From: Zoogloea dura
GTDB taxonomy: Bacteria; Pseudomonadota; Gammaproteobacteria; Burkholderiales; Rhodocyclaceae
NCBI RefSeq assembly: GCF_012927165.1
Contig: NZ_JABBGA010000012.1
Location: 1-64,000, forward strand
Direction of reading: 5' to 3'
DNA: 64,000 nt
This document shows, piece after piece, positions 37,768 to 47,313 of the stretch. The notes under the pieces were generated by a model. The model was not told where the DNA came from. It did no database searches and saw only the letters and a list, made by a program, of their open reading frames with translations. The translations under genes were made by a program, and so were the position numbers. Numbering within the stretch: position 1 is the first letter of the stretch; every line of letters begins with the position of its first letter.

Positions 37768-39270
37768 TCATGCAGTCACCTTGCGGCAGGCCGCGGCGAG
37801 GGCGGCGTAGGCGTCCTTGAGTGCCTTGAAGCTTGGCCGCACATCGGCGATGCCGGTCGTCCGCACCCACAGCAGATCACCGGCCTGGGCCTTCTGCAGC
37901 ATCCGGCCACGCACCTGGCGATAGCTCCCCAGGGCGTCCTTGAACAGCTGCAGCGCGCGCACCGCGCTTTCGTCCGGCGCGCTCCGCGCGATCTCCGGCA
38001 GTTGGGCGTCGAGCACCCGGTCGAGCGCCGCGATCCGCTCCACGTGGGGCAGCACCTGCTCCCGGTTGCGGGAATTGACCACCAGGATGCTGTTGGTGCG
38101 GATCTCCTCGATGGCGTCGAGGAGCACACGCAACGCATCGCGCCGCACGTCGATCTCCACGCTGAGGGCATTCAGCTCCACCAGCCCGGTCATCAGCTGG
38201 CGCAGGCCGCTATCGCAACCATTGACGCGTTGATCCAGGGTGCGGGCCAGGCCCGCGACGCCGCCCATCTCCTCCACCAGTCGCCCGCCGGACGAGGCTT
38301 CGTTGTTGGCACGGCCGACGATATCCTGCACCGCGGCCATGGTGTGGCGGGCGCCTTCGGCGATGGCCACCAGGGTCCCGGCTGCCTCGCCGCTGCTTTC
38401 GGCGCTGGCGCCGGCCTTGGCCTGCACGCCGGCGAGCAGGACGTTGAGCCCCTCGCTGCCGCTCTCGATGGCCGAGATGATCTCGCCGACGCTCACCGTC
38501 GCCTCGCTGGTCCGCTCGGCCAGCTTGCGCACTTCGTCGGCCACCACGGCGAAACCTCTGCCCTGCTCGCCGGCCCGGGCGGCCTCGATGGCCGCATTGA
38601 GGGCCAGCAGATTGGTCTGGCTGGCGATCGCCTGGATGATCTGGACGATCTTGCCGATCTGCTCGATATGCGCGTGGACCGCCGAGAACTCCCGTCCGAC
38701 TGTCTCCATCACACCGGCCAGATCACGCACCCCGTCCGACATCAGGGCCACCCGCCCGCCTCCGCTGGAGGCCCGCTCATGGGCCTCGGCGGCGATGGCC
38801 AGCAGGCGGGTCGCCTCGGCCGAGACGGCGCTGATACCACCGGCCATGCCCTCCACCGTCGTCGACGCCGCGATGGCCAGCTCCGACTGCTGGTCGGCGG
38901 CCTGCACCACGTCGGTGAATGAGGACACCAACGTTCCGGAGGACACCATCAGGTCGCGCGTCAGCTCGCCGATGCGCCCGGCGGCGGCCACCTTCTGCTG
39001 GAGCAGGCCTTCGAGCTTGCGCACGGAGTCGGCCGCATCCGCCGCGGGGCTGGGATCGTCGAGCAGGCAACGGATGGCGTCCAGCTGGGGCTGGACCGAC
39101 TGCGTCCGGCCCAGGAGGAGCAAGGGCGCAGCCCCGAGCAGCAGGGCCGCAAGCGCCAGCCCGATCTGCAGGCCGCCGCTTGTCGCGCCGGCGGCGAACG
39201 CGGTACCCAGGGCGAGTACCAGCAACAGGAAGATCCGGAAGATTCCAAAAATGCGCATATCTGTCTTCAT
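37768..39270 (-). CDS. Methyl-accepting chemotaxis protein with C-terminal helical domain
   Basis: A 500-residue receptor. Two hydrophobic helices lie close together at the N-terminus (about 8-55) with almost no periplasmic loop, so sensing is probably cytoplasmic or in the membrane. The signalling hairpin has its conserved tip at about 213-255 ([21 protein letters not shown]). Unlike most receptors, a further 130 residues follow the signalling domain (about 365-500) and look like a four-helix bundle. No CheR/CheB pentapeptide is seen. A GTG one codon upstream is an alternative start. The gene follows the terminator that ends the catabolic operon and so has its own expression. Confidence 0.9.
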   Translation of the reverse strand: MKTDMRIFGIFRIFLLLVLALGTAFAAGATSGGLQIGLALAALLLGAAPLLLLGRTQSVQPQLDAIRCLLDDPSPAADAADSVRKLEGLLQQKVAAAGRIGELTRDLMVSSGTLVSSFTDVVQAADQQSELAIAASTTVEGMAGGISAVSAEATRLLAIAAEAHERASSGGGRVALMSDGVRDLAGVMETVGREFSAVHAHIEQIGKIVQIIQAIASQTNLLALNAAIEAARAGEQGRGFAVVADEVRKLAERTSEATVSVGEIISAIESGSEGLNVLLAGVQAKAGASAESSGEAAGTLVAIAEGARHTMAAVQDIVGRANNEASSGGRLVEEMGGVAGLARTLDQRVNGCDSGLRQLMTGLVELNALSVEIDVRRDALRVLLDAIEEIRTNSILVVNSRNREQVLPHVERIAALDRVLDAQLPEIARSAPDESAVRALQLFKDALGSYRQVRGRMLQKAQAGDLLWVRTTGIADVRPSFKALKDAYAALAAACRKVTA

Positions 39271-39301
39271 CACAATGCGTGTCCGGGTGAAAGCCCGGGT
39301 G

Positions 39302-39339
39302 AAAAAAAGGCCAGCCGGCGGACACTCCGCCAGCTGGCC
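39302..39339 (-). terminator. Rho-independent terminator ending the aromatic/transport operon
   Basis: Read on the minus strand, a 7-bp plus 6-bp stem with one internal mismatch (39339-39326 with 39322-39309, GGCCAGC and GGCGGA arms) around a three-base loop is followed by seven T residues (39308-39302). It lies 22 bp after the DUF1329 stop codon and separates that gene from the chemoreceptor gene. Confidence 0.9.
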
Positions 39340-39360
39340 CCACAGGCCGGGACTGGAGGA

Positions 39361-40668
39361 TCAGTCGCCGCCGCGCATGTATTGAACCTGGAACATGGAG
39401 GGCGGGTTCAGCTTGGGATCGACCTGGCCCTTGAACTGGCCGGTGGTGCAGTGCTTGCTCTGCACATCCACCATAGAGAAGGCGTCATCGATGCCGATGC
39501 CGGAACCCTTGTTGATCGGCAGGTGGCTGTCCGGGTGGGACTTGCCGACCATGAAGACCTTCCACAGCTCACCCTTGCGGTCGTAGATCTCGTTGGCGCC
39601 GTTCAGGTTGCCGAGCTGGGCGTCCATGTAGAACACGCGCTTGCTGACCGGATGGTTGGCATTGACCGGCGCGGCTTCCAGCACATAGACCTTGCGCAGC
39701 TGCCAGGTGGCGTTGTGGAAGCAGCCGCCCTGGCCGCCGAAGTCCACGTACTTGTAGCCATCGGCCTCGGCCGGCATGTCGGTGGCCAGCTTCAGCTCGT
39801 TGTGGTTCCACATGGGCAGGATCACGTTCTTGGTGCCCTTGTAGGTCCACTTCATGTCGGAGATGCGGCCGTTGTAACCCTCGAAGTCCTCGATCATCAG
39901 GTCGGAGCCGAGGAAGGCGTCGGTGGTCTGACCGGTGGCCAGGCGGCGCACGCGGCGCTGGAAGCCCAGATAGAGGTAGGCGTCGTCGAGCTTCTGGTCA
40001 TCCTCGTAGCGCTGGATGAGGAGCTGGGTGTTCTTCAGATCCTGAGGATCGAGGGCCTTCACGTAGATGGCGCGGAACAGCTCGGAGGGGTTCGGCGTCA
40101 CTTCGGGCACCGGCGCATCCTTCACCCGGTGCTTGAAGTTCAGGAAGTGGAAGTTGAACTTGATGGTCTTTTCCACCTGGCCGCTCTGCATGTTGCGGTA
40201 CTTCCAGTAGAACGGGGAGATGGCCGCGCCGTCACCCCAGTTCACGCCGTACTTGTAGTTCCAGGCGAGCTTTTCGCCAGCACGCGGGTCCTTGGCATCC
40301 GGCTCTTCGGGGAAGGGACGGCCGGCCACGTAGCCTTCCAGGTCGCCGTTCTTGGCGCCCAGCTTGGCCTTGCCCAGGTTCTTGCGGGTGGCGTCGATGT
40401 AGGCCTTGGAGAGTTCGAACTGGGTGGTCGGGCCCACCTTGATCTCGAACATGCCGTCCTTCAAGAGCTTGAACACACCGGCGGGGATGGCATCCTTGAA
40501 CTGATCGGCGTTGGCCTTGTTGATCACGGTGCCGGGGTTGAGGCCGTTCACCTTCGGGAAGCCGCCCTTGTAGGGGTTGAAGGTGTTTTCGACATCCGCC
40601 TCGGTGCTGGCTTGGGCAAAACCGGTGGCCAGCAGGGCCACGGTGGCTGCAATCAGGGTTTTCTTCAT
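39361..40668 (-). CDS. DUF1329 periplasmic protein (LolA-like fold)
   Basis: A 435-residue exported protein with a signal peptide (MKKTLIAATVALLATGFAQA). DUF1329 proteins are related to LolA/LolB lipoprotein carriers and are nearly always encoded next to a DUF1302 protein, an RND/MMPL transporter and a Ycf48-like protein, as here. The module is thought to move hydrophobic molecules between inner and outer membrane in hydrocarbon-, steroid- and aromatic-degrading bacteria; this is inferred, not demonstrated. It is the last gene before the terminator at 39302, 15 bp after the DUF1302 gene. Confidence 0.88.
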   Translation of the reverse strand: MKKTLIAATVALLATGFAQASTEADVENTFNPYKGGFPKVNGLNPGTVINKANADQFKDAIPAGVFKLLKDGMFEIKVGPTTQFELSKAYIDATRKNLGKAKLGAKNGDLEGYVAGRPFPEEPDAKDPRAGEKLAWNYKYGVNWGDGAAISPFYWKYRNMQSGQVEKTIKFNFHFLNFKHRVKDAPVPEVTPNPSELFRAIYVKALDPQDLKNTQLLIQRYEDDQKLDDAYLYLGFQRRVRRLATGQTTDAFLGSDLMIEDFEGYNGRISDMKWTYKGTKNVILPMWNHNELKLATDMPAEADGYKYVDFGGQGGCFHNATWQLRKVYVLEAAPVNANHPVSKRVFYMDAQLGNLNGANEIYDRKGELWKVFMVGKSHPDSHLPINKGSGIGIDDAFSMVDVQSKHCTTGQFKGQVDPKLNPPSMFQVQYMRGGD

Positions 40669-40683
40669 TGTGTGTCTCCTCGA

Positions 40684-42681
40684 TCAGAACTTGTAGCGCA
40701 TGGTCAGGAAGATTTCGTCTTCCCGGATGGCGGAGCCGATGGGGCCGGCGCGGAAGCGGCCCAGGGGTTCCATGCCGGACAGGCCGCGGGAATAGGCCGT
40801 CATCGGGTCACCCGGATAGGTGCCGGCGGTGTAAGGCGCGAACGGGTTGCAGGAACGGCAGTCGTCGAAGGAATTGCCACCGTTGGAGCCGCCCTTGAAG
40901 TTGGCGCCGAAGGTGAACTTGAGCTTGTCGGTGGTGCTCCACTCCAGCGCCGGGGCGATGGCATGGGTGCGGGAACGGAAGTCGCGGGCAATGATCAGCT
41001 GCGGGCTGATCCGGTCGCCGGCCAGGAAGCCCTTCATCAGCAGGGTGCCGATGAAGTTGTCCTTGAAGTCGGGAATGCCGCGATCGCCGACACCGCCATC
41101 GACACGCTCGTGATCGAAGATGTGCTGCCAGAACAGTTGGGCGGAGAACAAGGTGGTGCGGTGCGGGTTGATCCACGACACGAAGGTCGGCCGGTCCACC
41201 CCGATCACGCTGCGCCACACACGGTTCTTGGAGTACAGCTCGGGACGGTTGGTGTTGGCGAACTCCTCACCCCAGGTCATCGCACCTTCGAAACGGAAGG
41301 CCGCACCCAGCGCCTCGGACTGGAAGTCCATCGAGCCGCCCAGCAGGTTGACCCGCGGGAAGTGCATGTCGAAGGAGATCAGGTAGGGCCAGGCGTCCTG
41401 GTATTGGCCGGTGAAGGAGTTGATGGCCCGCTTGCCGCCATGCAGGGACGGCAGCTGGGAGCGGTAATGCAGGGCATTCACGGAGAAGTTCAGGCCGCCC
41501 ATGGTCACGCCCTCGAACTTGCCGCCGATCTGGGTGTTGGCCAGGCTCCACTTGGGCAGGTTCACATTGGCCAGACCGATCTGCCCCGGGCCGAAGTTGG
41601 TGGCCAGGTAGGTGTCGGGGCCGACGTTGGCAAAGTTGGAGACGGTGCCGCCGTAGTCCCACAGGGTCCGCATGCCGCGGAAGAAGCAGCCCGCGTCCAG
41701 CGCCACGTTGGCGGTGCCGCACTGGCCCAGGTTGTTGGCGCGGAACTGGTCGAAGTTCCAGATCAGTTGCAGGTTGCGGTCCTGCATGGACTCGGAGGCA
41801 CCCATGCGCCATTCGGCCTGGGCGATCCACATCGGGATGCGGATGTCCTGCAGCTCGTCGTAGATGTTGTTGCGCGAATAGTCGACCGGGTTGATCACGT
41901 CGAGCACGCGGAACAGGTCGGTACGGCCCCACACCACCTGCTGCTTGCCGAGCTTCAGGAAGAGCTCCTGGCCACCGCCGATGTCCAGGCTGTTCTTGAC
42001 GTAGGCCTCGCGGATGAAGTCCAGGCGGCTGTTGAACTCGGGGAATTCCAGCTCGCTGGTGTTCTTGTCGCCATAGCCGCCAAAGTCGGTACAGCCGCGG
42101 CGGTCCACGTTGCACGGGCGCACCGGGGTGGCGAAGGCAACGCCGCCATTCACGTTGTGCCAGCGGTCGCCGAGCACGCGCAGCCCTTCATTGGGGTTGT
42201 TCGGGTAGGCATCCATGAACTTGTTGTTGGCCGAGCCCGGGTAGCCCAGGCCCGCCACTGCCGAATAGCCCAACGGGCCGGCCGGCGAGGTGCTGCCCCA
42301 GGGCACGTCCGCCAGGCTGCCGCCCAGGGTGCTCTGGGCGCCGATGGAGCCGCCGGCATCTTCGCCGTACTGGCCTTTGTTCATGCGATAGACGCCGTCC
42401 CAGCTGCCGCGCAGGACGCTGTGGAAGACCCAGCCGCCGGACAGCTTCTTGTCTGCCTCGACCTGCAGGGTGTTGCGGAACTTGGACAGGCCGACGACCT
42501 TGCCCGTGTTGTCGCGGCCACGGAATGCGGTGTGGTTCTCGTAGTAGGTATCCACCTGCCAGGGCTCGCTGGAGCTGCCCATGTCGGGCAGGTTGTCCTG
42601 GGCGAAGGCCGGCATTGCGGCAGCCACCGCCAGGGCGGTGAGGCTGAGGACCGGTACTTTCCGGTTTGATCTGTTTCTCAT
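40684..42681 (-). CDS. DUF1302 outer-membrane beta-barrel protein
   Basis: A 665-residue protein with a signal peptide ending AMPAFA and a mature part of repeated amphipathic beta strands rich in Trp, Tyr, Asn and Gly, ending in Phe (FLTMRYKF), the BAM recognition signal. The DUF1302 opening (WQVDTYYENHTAFRGRDNTG) and the segment GKQQVVWGRTDLFRVLDVINPVDYSR are family hallmarks. Two cysteine pairs (CNVDRRGC and CRSC) may form surface disulfides. It likely serves as the outer-membrane channel or acceptor for the adjacent RND transporter and DUF1329 carrier. Confidence 0.9.
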   Translation of the reverse strand: MRNRSNRKVPVLSLTALAVAAAMPAFAQDNLPDMGSSSEPWQVDTYYENHTAFRGRDNTGKVVGLSKFRNTLQVEADKKLSGGWVFHSVLRGSWDGVYRMNKGQYGEDAGGSIGAQSTLGGSLADVPWGSTSPAGPLGYSAVAGLGYPGSANNKFMDAYPNNPNEGLRVLGDRWHNVNGGVAFATPVRPCNVDRRGCTDFGGYGDKNTSELEFPEFNSRLDFIREAYVKNSLDIGGGQELFLKLGKQQVVWGRTDLFRVLDVINPVDYSRNNIYDELQDIRIPMWIAQAEWRMGASESMQDRNLQLIWNFDQFRANNLGQCGTANVALDAGCFFRGMRTLWDYGGTVSNFANVGPDTYLATNFGPGQIGLANVNLPKWSLANTQIGGKFEGVTMGGLNFSVNALHYRSQLPSLHGGKRAINSFTGQYQDAWPYLISFDMHFPRVNLLGGSMDFQSEALGAAFRFEGAMTWGEEFANTNRPELYSKNRVWRSVIGVDRPTFVSWINPHRTTLFSAQLFWQHIFDHERVDGGVGDRGIPDFKDNFIGTLLMKGFLAGDRISPQLIIARDFRSRTHAIAPALEWSTTDKLKFTFGANFKGGSNGGNSFDDCRSCNPFAPYTAGTYPGDPMTAYSRGLSGMEPLGRFRAGPIGSAIREDEIFLTMRYKF

Positions 42682-42793
42682 GGTGTCTCCTCCTTGGTTT
42701 TACCGATTGCGGCCCTGCTGCGGGCCGCCCTCCCTAAATCGGCGCGGCCGGGGACGGGGATGTGTGCAAGACCCCTCCCCCGGGCCCCGGCCG

Positions 42794-45184
42794 TCAGTCG
42801 TTTTCCAGCACCCCGTCTGCGTCGTAATGGGCTGCGGTCACGAACTTCGGTTTGAACACCACGCACCAGGACGGCACGATCAGCACCGCGGCGATGGCGT
42901 TCACAATCAGCATGAAGGACAGCAGCACTGCCGCATCCGACTGGAAGCGCAGGTCCGACATGAAAATCCACATGACAACCCCGGCGATCAGGGTCACCGC
43001 GGTGAAGGACACGGCGTAGCCGGTGGTGGCCACCGCGCGGATCACCGCCTGCTTGATGTCCTGCAGTGAGGCGTATTCCTCGCGGATGCGGTCCATGAAA
43101 TACACCGCATAGTCGATGCCGACCCCCACGCCGACGGCGATCACCGGCACCGTATTGACGCTGATGCCGATGTTGGCGGCGCCCATGTAGGCGTAGGTCA
43201 TCAGGGTGGCGAAGAGCATCGGCAGGACCATCAACCAGCCGGCGTGGACCGAGCTGTAATAGATCATGACGATCACGAAGGCGATCAGCATGACGGTCGG
43301 GATGATGATCATGTGGTCGGTGTGCAGGGCCTGGTTGCCTGCCGCAGTCACGCCGACGATGCCGCCGCCCAGCTCGATGTGGATGCCCTTGACCTCGGCT
43401 TCGAGCTTCTTCTTGCCCTCCTCGGCCAGGGCCACCACCCGCTGGATGGTGTCGGCCTGGTGGTCCTTGTAATAGAAGACCATGTTCGCCTCGTTCTCGT
43501 CGGCGTTCACGAACTCCTTGAGGGCGCCGGGGATCGGGCTGGCCGCCATGTAGGCGAACATCAGGCCACCCACTTCATCGGCGGTGTCCGGCACCTGCAT
43601 CCAGCGCGGATCGTCGTTGTGGGTCAGCTTGTTCACCACCCGCAGCACACCGGGAATCGCCTTGGCGCCGCCCAGGGTCGGGTCGGACATCATGTGCGCC
43701 TGGAAGCGCTCGATCGCCGCCATCACCTCGGGCCGCTTGATGCCGCCCTTCTCGTCGGTGCGCATCAGCACGTGGAGCTCTTCGGAGCCCGGGAAGCGCG
43801 TGTTGATGGCCTTGGTGGACACGTTGTAGTCGTGGTCGAGGTGGAGCAGCGGAGAGCCCGGCTCGGACTCGCCCAGCTGCACCTTGCCGACGAAGTAGAG
43901 GCCACCGATCGCACCGATCAGGGTCAGCAGCAGGATGCTGCGGGCACCGCCGTCAGTCCCGCCGGTGCGGGCCATGGCCGCGCCGAGGAAGTTGCGCACG
44001 CCTTCGTTGGCATTGACGGTGTTCTTCGGCGCCGGCAGCACGGTGAGGGCCAGGGGTACCATGAAGTGCACCGTGAAGATCACCGAGAAGCCCCAGAAGC
44101 CGGCAGCCACACCGAGCTTGTGGTTGAAGGGCGCGGCTCCCAGCACCAGCACGGCGATGCCCACCGCATCCACGATGATCGCCAGCGAGCCCGGCCGGAA
44201 CAGGGCGTCAAGCGCATTGCGGGCCGCCTTCTGGCCATTCTTGACGATGGCCAGTTCCTCGTAATAGCGCACCACCAGCTGCACCCCGTGGGAGGTGGCG
44301 CGGGCGGCGATCAGGAAGGGGATAGGCAGCGACAGGGGTTCCAGATTGATCCCCATGATCGCCATGAAGCCGAGGCCCCAGATCGACGACAGGGCAATGC
44401 CCAGCAGCGGCAGCGCAATGCCGTAGAAGCGGCGGAAATACACGATCAGCAGGAAGGTGATCAGCGCCAGGGTCCAGGCCAGGATCTCGACGATCTGGGC
44501 CAGGTAGGTGTACACCCAGCCGGTCAGCACCGGATTGCCGGTGACGTAGATCTTGTGGCCTGGGATGGACAGGGACTCGCGCACCTTCTGCAGGGCTTCG
44601 AAGGTCTTCGGGTAGTCGATGTCCGCTTCGTTGAGCTGCGCCTTGATCAGGGCCGCCTTCAGATCGGGGGACACCAGCAGGCCGTAGATCGTCGGGTTGG
44701 CGATCACGTCCTTCTTGAGTTGCTCCAGCTCAGCCACCGTGCGGGTGGTCTTCATCGGATCGTAGTAGGACTCCGAGGCAAAGCCCCCCTGCTCGTCCAG
44801 GAAGATCTTGCGGGCGGTACGGTGGCTCAGGCTGGACACCAGGTTGTGGTTGACCCCGGGCAGATCGTCCACACCCTGGGTGGCCTTGTGGATCAAGGCC
44901 AGGGTTTCGTCGTTGAAGATGGTCCCCTTCTCCACTTCCACCGCCATGACGATCATGTTGGCGCCGCCGAAATTCTCCTTCAGGCGGTTATAGGTCTGGA
45001 TGTAGGGGTGGTTCTGGGGCAGCAGGTCGGCGAAGTCTGAATAGATCCGCAGCTTGGGCAGGGCAGCTCCAAAAAGGGCGGTGACGATCAGGACCAGGGC
45101 AAGGACGATCTTCGGATTGGCGAAGATCCATTCCTCGGCCCGGTGCAGGGCGTGGGTAAGACGATGGCGTGATTGGCTGACCAT
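42794..45184 (-). CDS. RND/MMPL-family transporter
   Basis: A 796-residue inner-membrane transporter with the RND layout: one N-terminal helix, a large periplasmic loop (about 60-240), five helices, a second periplasmic loop (about 430-620) and five to six further helices. GVGVGIDYAVYFMDRIREEY and LLIVYFRRFYGIALPLLGIALSSIWGLGFMAI are typical of the MMPL/HpnN-like branch that handles lipids and hydrophobic compounds, not of AcrB drug pumps, and no membrane-fusion gene is nearby. The ATG at 45184 follows the Ycf48 stop by eight bases; a TTG at 45196 is an alternative. Confidence 0.9.
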   Translation of the reverse strand: MVSQSRHRLTHALHRAEEWIFANPKIVLALVLIVTALFGAALPKLRIYSDFADLLPQNHPYIQTYNRLKENFGGANMIVMAVEVEKGTIFNDETLALIHKATQGVDDLPGVNHNLVSSLSHRTARKIFLDEQGGFASESYYDPMKTTRTVAELEQLKKDVIANPTIYGLLVSPDLKAALIKAQLNEADIDYPKTFEALQKVRESLSIPGHKIYVTGNPVLTGWVYTYLAQIVEILAWTLALITFLLIVYFRRFYGIALPLLGIALSSIWGLGFMAIMGINLEPLSLPIPFLIAARATSHGVQLVVRYYEELAIVKNGQKAARNALDALFRPGSLAIIVDAVGIAVLVLGAAPFNHKLGVAAGFWGFSVIFTVHFMVPLALTVLPAPKNTVNANEGVRNFLGAAMARTGGTDGGARSILLLTLIGAIGGLYFVGKVQLGESEPGSPLLHLDHDYNVSTKAINTRFPGSEELHVLMRTDEKGGIKRPEVMAAIERFQAHMMSDPTLGGAKAIPGVLRVVNKLTHNDDPRWMQVPDTADEVGGLMFAYMAASPIPGALKEFVNADENEANMVFYYKDHQADTIQRVVALAEEGKKKLEAEVKGIHIELGGGIVGVTAAGNQALHTDHMIIIPTVMLIAFVIVMIYYSSVHAGWLMVLPMLFATLMTYAYMGAANIGISVNTVPVIAVGVGVGIDYAVYFMDRIREEYASLQDIKQAVIRAVATTGYAVSFTAVTLIAGVVMWIFMSDLRFQSDAAVLLSFMLIVNAIAAVLIVPSWCVVFKPKFVTAAHYDADGVLEND

Positions 45185-45192
45185 GATGGGTC

Positions 45193-46179
45193 TCAACGAG
45201 CGGAAGCGGAGGCCTTGTCGGCCTGGGTACCAATCACGCGCAGCAGCCCACCGGGGCCCCCTGCGATGATGGCGTGCTGTTCGGGCAGGGACGCGGCAGC
45301 GCCCAGGAAGACCGGTACCGCGTCCGGGTAGGGCACGCTGCGCCAGGTGTCACCTTCCAGCCGGGCCACGACGCCACCGGCGCCGACGCCGTGGGGCGTG
45401 CCTTCGTGCATGAACAGCCGGTACAGGGCCGCGCGGGTCGTGTTGGCCTGCTTGTTCCAGGTCTTGCCACCATCTGCCGTATGCAGGATCTGGCCGGCGA
45501 TGCCGCTTGCCCAGCCTTCGCCGGGGCTCGTAAACAAGGTCGCGTAGGGGTAGAACTCGTCCGGCATCTTGCTGCCGCGGCTCCAGGTGGTGCCGCCGTC
45601 GCTGGTGGTGGCGACCAGGCCGAATTCACCGGTGGCGAAACCGTGGGTCTCATCCACCATCTGGATGCCGGTGAGCTGGGCGTCTTCGGCCAGATCGGTC
45701 ACCGTCCAGGTGGCGCCCGCGTCGGCACTCACCGCCAGGGTGGCGCCGGTACCGGCGATCCACCACCGGCCCTTGCTGTCGCAGCTGATCGCCAAGGGGA
45801 TGCGGGGCTTGTCGAAGGGGGAGGATTTCCAGCCGGCGCCGGCGGCATCCGCCGACCAGACCCGACGATAGAAATCGATGGCCACGAAGCTGCCATCAGG
45901 GCAGTGGGTGATGCCGATCAGCGAAGCGCCGCCGAGCATCTCGCGCCTCCAGCTGCGGCCCTGGTCGGCGGAGACGAGAACCGCTCCGCTCTGGGTGCCG
46001 GCCACCACGACCTTGCCATTGCTGGCCAGGGCCTGGGTGATGTCGTAGCGCTGCACGGGCTTGGCAGCTTCCACGGCAACGGCGGAAAGATCGGTCTGAC
46101 TGGTGCATCCGGCAAGCCAGGACGCGCCTAGGGCAATGCCTGCCATGCGAAGTGCACGGCATATTCTTGTGGTGTTCAC
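45193..46179 (-). CDS. Ycf48/HCF136-like beta-propeller lipoprotein
   Basis: A 328-residue protein with a lipoprotein signal (lipobox LAGC, Cys25) and repeated BNR/Asp-box blades (VLVSADQGRSW, LAVSADAGATW, VATTSDGGTTWSR, ILHTADGGKTWNK), forming a Ycf48-like propeller. In plastids Ycf48 assists photosystem II assembly; in heterotrophs it accompanies RND/DUF1302/DUF1329 genes, probably as an accessory or assembly factor. A GTG start at 46179 has a GGAGGAGA site. It begins 134 bp after dmpI on the same strand; that gap holds a small ACCCCG/CGGGGT hairpin (46227-46243) but no terminator-like T-run on this strand. Confidence 0.85.
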   Translation of the reverse strand: MNTTRICRALRMAGIALGASWLAGCTSQTDLSAVAVEAAKPVQRYDITQALASNGKVVVAGTQSGAVLVSADQGRSWRREMLGGASLIGITHCPDGSFVAIDFYRRVWSADAAGAGWKSSPFDKPRIPLAISCDSKGRWWIAGTGATLAVSADAGATWTVTDLAEDAQLTGIQMVDETHGFATGEFGLVATTSDGGTTWSRGSKMPDEFYPYATLFTSPGEGWASGIAGQILHTADGGKTWNKQANTTRAALYRLFMHEGTPHGVGAGGVVARLEGDTWRSVPYPDAVPVFLGAAASLPEQHAIIAGGPGGLLRVIGTQADKASASAR

Positions 46180-46313
46180 TGGGTCTCCTCCAGCTTTATT
46201 CTATTTTTTGGGCGCAACAAGGCCCGACCCCGTTTATCGGGGTTCCCTGTGTGGCGGGTGCCGGGAGCCCTCAGGCCCCCCGCTACCCGTCCGGTGCTAC
46301 GGCAAGCCTGGAA

Positions 46314-46505
46314 CTAGCGGCCGAGGTCCTTCGCGCTGACACCGGCGATGCCCCAGTTCTCCTTGGGCACATCGTGGATCCAGACGCGAACGTTTTCCTT
46401 CGGCGCACCGACCGCTTCGTGCAGTGCCTGGGTGACCTTCTCGATCACCGCACGCTTCTGCTCTTCGGTACGGCCTTCAATCATGTAGATTTGCGCGAAC
46501 GGCAT
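46314..46505 (-). CDS. dmpI: 4-oxalocrotonate tautomerase
   Basis: A 63-residue subunit with catalytic Pro at position 1 (MPFAQIYMIEGRTEEQK) and Arg residues in the usual region (VRVWIHDVPKENWG). It converts 2-hydroxymuconate (4-oxalocrotonate enol) to the keto form in the dehydrogenative branch of the catechol meta pathway. Length matches DmpI/XylH (62-63). It lies 19 bp after dmpH at the end of the lower-pathway gene run. Confidence 0.93.
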   Translation of the reverse strand: MPFAQIYMIEGRTEEQKRAVIEKVTQALHEAVGAPKENVRVWIHDVPKENWGIAGVSAKDLGR

Positions 46506-46524
46506 GCTTCTTCTCCCTGAGGTT

Positions 46525-47313
46525 TTATTTGAAGCGGATGGACACCGAACCCATGCCCTGGACCCGCAGCGTGACGCTGTCGCCAGCCTGCACGGCCACC
46601 GCCTCGGTGATGCCACCGGAGAGGATCAGGGCGCCGGCCGGAATCTCTTCACCCCGCGCGCCCAGGTGGTTGGCCAGCGCAGCGATGGCCGCCGCCGGGT
46701 GCCCCAGGACGGCAGCACCCGCGCCAAAGGCCACCGGCTCGCCGTTCTTTTCCATGACGATGCCCACGGTGCGCAGATCCACCTCGCTCACCGCCTGCGG
46801 CAGGCCACCGACCACGAAGCGCGCGGACGAGGTGTTGTCGGCGATCACGCTCTTCAGGTCGAACTTGAAGTCGCGATAGCGGCTATCGATGACCTCCATG
46901 CCCGGGATCACGAAGTCGGTGGCCGCCAGCACGGCGCCGATGTGGCAGCCGGGCCCCTTGAGGGCGCGCTTCATGACGAAGGCGATCTCCGGCTCGATCT
47001 TCGGGTGGATCAGCTCCGACACCTTCACTTCGCCGCCATCGGGAATAGAGCCGTAGTCGGTGATGAAACCGAAGACCGGCGTCTCGACCCCCATCTGCTT
47101 CATCTTGGCGAAGGACGTCAGGCCGGCCTTGAGGCCGACGATGCGGGTGCCACGGGCGATCTTGCGGGCCCGGATGCTGTCCTGGATCGCGTAGGCATCG
47201 TCCCAGTCCATGTCCGGGTACTCGTCGGTGATCTTGGGCGTATCACGGGCCTCGAGCTCACAGGTCTCGAGGTACTCGGCGAGCCGGGCAATGGTGGCCT
47301 GGTCGAGCTTCAT
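46525..47313 (-). CDS. dmpH: 4-oxalocrotonate decarboxylase
   Basis: The 262-residue enzyme removes CO2 from 4-oxalocrotonate to give 2-hydroxypenta-2,4-dienoate, acting in a complex with the hydratase DmpE, to which it is homologous. Family features include [25 protein letters not shown] and the metal-binding region [14 protein letters not shown] with Glu residues. The ATG at 47313 overlaps the stop codon of dmpG (ATGA), indicating translational coupling. Confidence 0.93.
   Translation of the reverse strand: MKLDQATIARLAEYLETCELEARDTPKITDEYPDMDWDDAYAIQDSIRARKIARGTRIVGLKAGLTSFAKMKQMGVETPVFGFITDYGSIPDGGEVKVSELIHPKIEPEIAFVMKRALKGPGCHIGAVLAATDFVIPGMEVIDSRYRDFKFDLKSVIADNTSSARFVVGGLPQAVSEVDLRTVGIVMEKNGEPVAFGAGAAVLGHPAAAIAALANHLGARGEEIPAGALILSGGITEAVAVQAGDSVTLRVQGMGSVSIRFK

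Noticed and set aside
39382-42669. Very long plus-strand frame (1095 codons) opposite the DUF1329 and DUF1302 genes
   Set aside because: Antisense shadow caused by strong third-position GC bias; the minus-strand proteins have signal peptides, family motifs and ribosome-binding sites.
46227-46243. Terminator between dmpI and the Ycf48-like gene
   Set aside because: Only a 6-bp stem (ACCCCG/CGGGGT) and no T-run on the minus strand, so I do not treat it as ending the operon.
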